Shown: one piece after another, positions 63,491 through 64,000 of the stretch | Position numbering within the stretch: position 1 is the first letter of the stretch | How the letters are laid out: the number at the start of each line of letters is the position of its first letter | NCBI GenBank assembly: GCA_917880885.1 | Contig: OU862912.1 | Location: 50,083,117 to 50,147,116 of the forward strand | Length of the DNA stretch: 64,000 nt | Reading direction: 5' to 3' | Source: Limnephilus marmoratus | Lineage: Eukaryota > Arthropoda > Insecta > Trichoptera > Limnephilidae | Notes under the pieces: generated by a model | What the model saw: only the letters and a program-made list of their open reading frames with translations | Databases searched by the model: none | Told to the model about the DNA's origin: nothing | Translations under genes and position numbers: made by a program

Positions 63491-64000
63491 AGAAAGGATA
63501 ACGATTATAATGAAGATCTGTGTGTACGTGGTTATATTGGTAGGTGCATTATTTCAAACCAATTTTTGTACAAATAAATTTTGGAATAAATTCATGTTTC
63601 GAGTCCAGCGAATTACACTGGTCACTAGAGTAAATTATTATTGTTACAGTGGTTTATTGGTGGCACTGGGCTCTGAGTACATAAACGTGTAGATGTGGGC
63701 ACTAGTACACAGTGGTGCCAAACAGTTTTAAAGAGTTAGTTTTTAAAAGTATTTAAACTTTTGGCTATTTATATTATAGTGGTTACAACCAAAAAAAATT
63801 TTTAGGGGTATATAAACCGATATCAATTTTATTTATAAAAAATAAGTAAAAACTTTAAAAAAATGCAATTTCGCTTAACTAAAGCGCTGGTGTAATAAAA
63901 ACAAAAGAATACTTAGAGTGGAAAGGGTTAAGCAATGTTTTTCTTCTCCCATATTTTATAAAAAAGTTGAAAGTTTTATTATATTTTCTCAATGAAAATA
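63491..64000. other. unassigned AT-rich DNA to window end
   Basis: The 60-codon frame at 63510-63692 starts with a hydrophobic segment (VYVVILVGALFQTNF) but is too short and unsupported to call a gene. Confidence 0.35.

Overview
This 64 kb window looks like a gene-poor, repeat-dense stretch of an arthropod nuclear genome, most likely an insect. The base composition is AT-rich, with long A/T runs and many microsatellite-like tails. The window is full of eukaryotic transposable elements: 5'-truncated non-LTR retrotransposons (LINEs) with (AAATA)n, (ATT)n, (TTGAA)n or (GAA)n tails; tRNA-derived SINEs with A/B boxes and poly-A tails; non-autonomous Helitrons ending in CTAG; and many terminal-inverted-repeat (TIR) or foldback DNA elements. 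I found no convincing host protein-coding gene, no canonical tRNA or rRNA gene and no CRISPR array. The order of insect cannot be fixed from this sequence.

Layout. 1-3 kb: a tandem array of five LINE 3'-tail units. 3.0-3.5 kb: a 35-bp minisatellite grown inside a SINE. 4.4-5.2 kb: a truncated LINE with a 12-bp target-site duplication (TSD) and an internal duplication. 5.5-6.5 kb: a foldback element. 8.7-13.3 kb: a LINE split by a TIR element, which carries a second element, which carries a third. 13.4-14.1 kb: a CR1/L2-like LINE tail. 14.8-18.1 kb: an element with ~0.9 kb inverted arms around a broken gene with a nuclease-like core and a TSO1/CXC-type cysteine domain. 18-25 kb: MITEs, SINEs and unassigned AT-rich DNA. 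25-31 kb: a full SINE, a complete Helitron, remnants of a pogo-like transposase and of a WREP-type repeat protein, a LINE tail and a long TIR element. 32-41 kb: SINE, LINE, foldback, Harbinger-like and Helitron fragments. 42.3-45.5 kb: an RTE-type LINE with one intact 1018-codon frame and a perfect 15-bp TSD. 45.6-64 kb: more SINE and LINE fragments, a foldback element, a pogo-like MITE and AT-rich DNA.

The least expected signal is a set of at least six dispersed hairpins with the order CTGAnGA - hairpin - GAAA(C) - short hairpin, in otherwise unrelated surroundings. This is the core layout of a type-I hammerhead ribozyme. The clearest has a perfect stem III and a GUC cleavage triplet at 56,563-56,620. 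Others retain stem I complementarity (4,771-4,840; 6,389-6,451; 41,495-41,549). Such ribozymes are known from animal Penelope-like elements and small non-autonomous retroelements, but no Penelope reverse transcriptase is visible here.

The only element that looks able to encode a complete protein is the RTE at 42.3-45.5 kb. Everything else is fossil or non-autonomous, so the window is best read as layers of insertions whose order can be worked out from nesting and TSDs.
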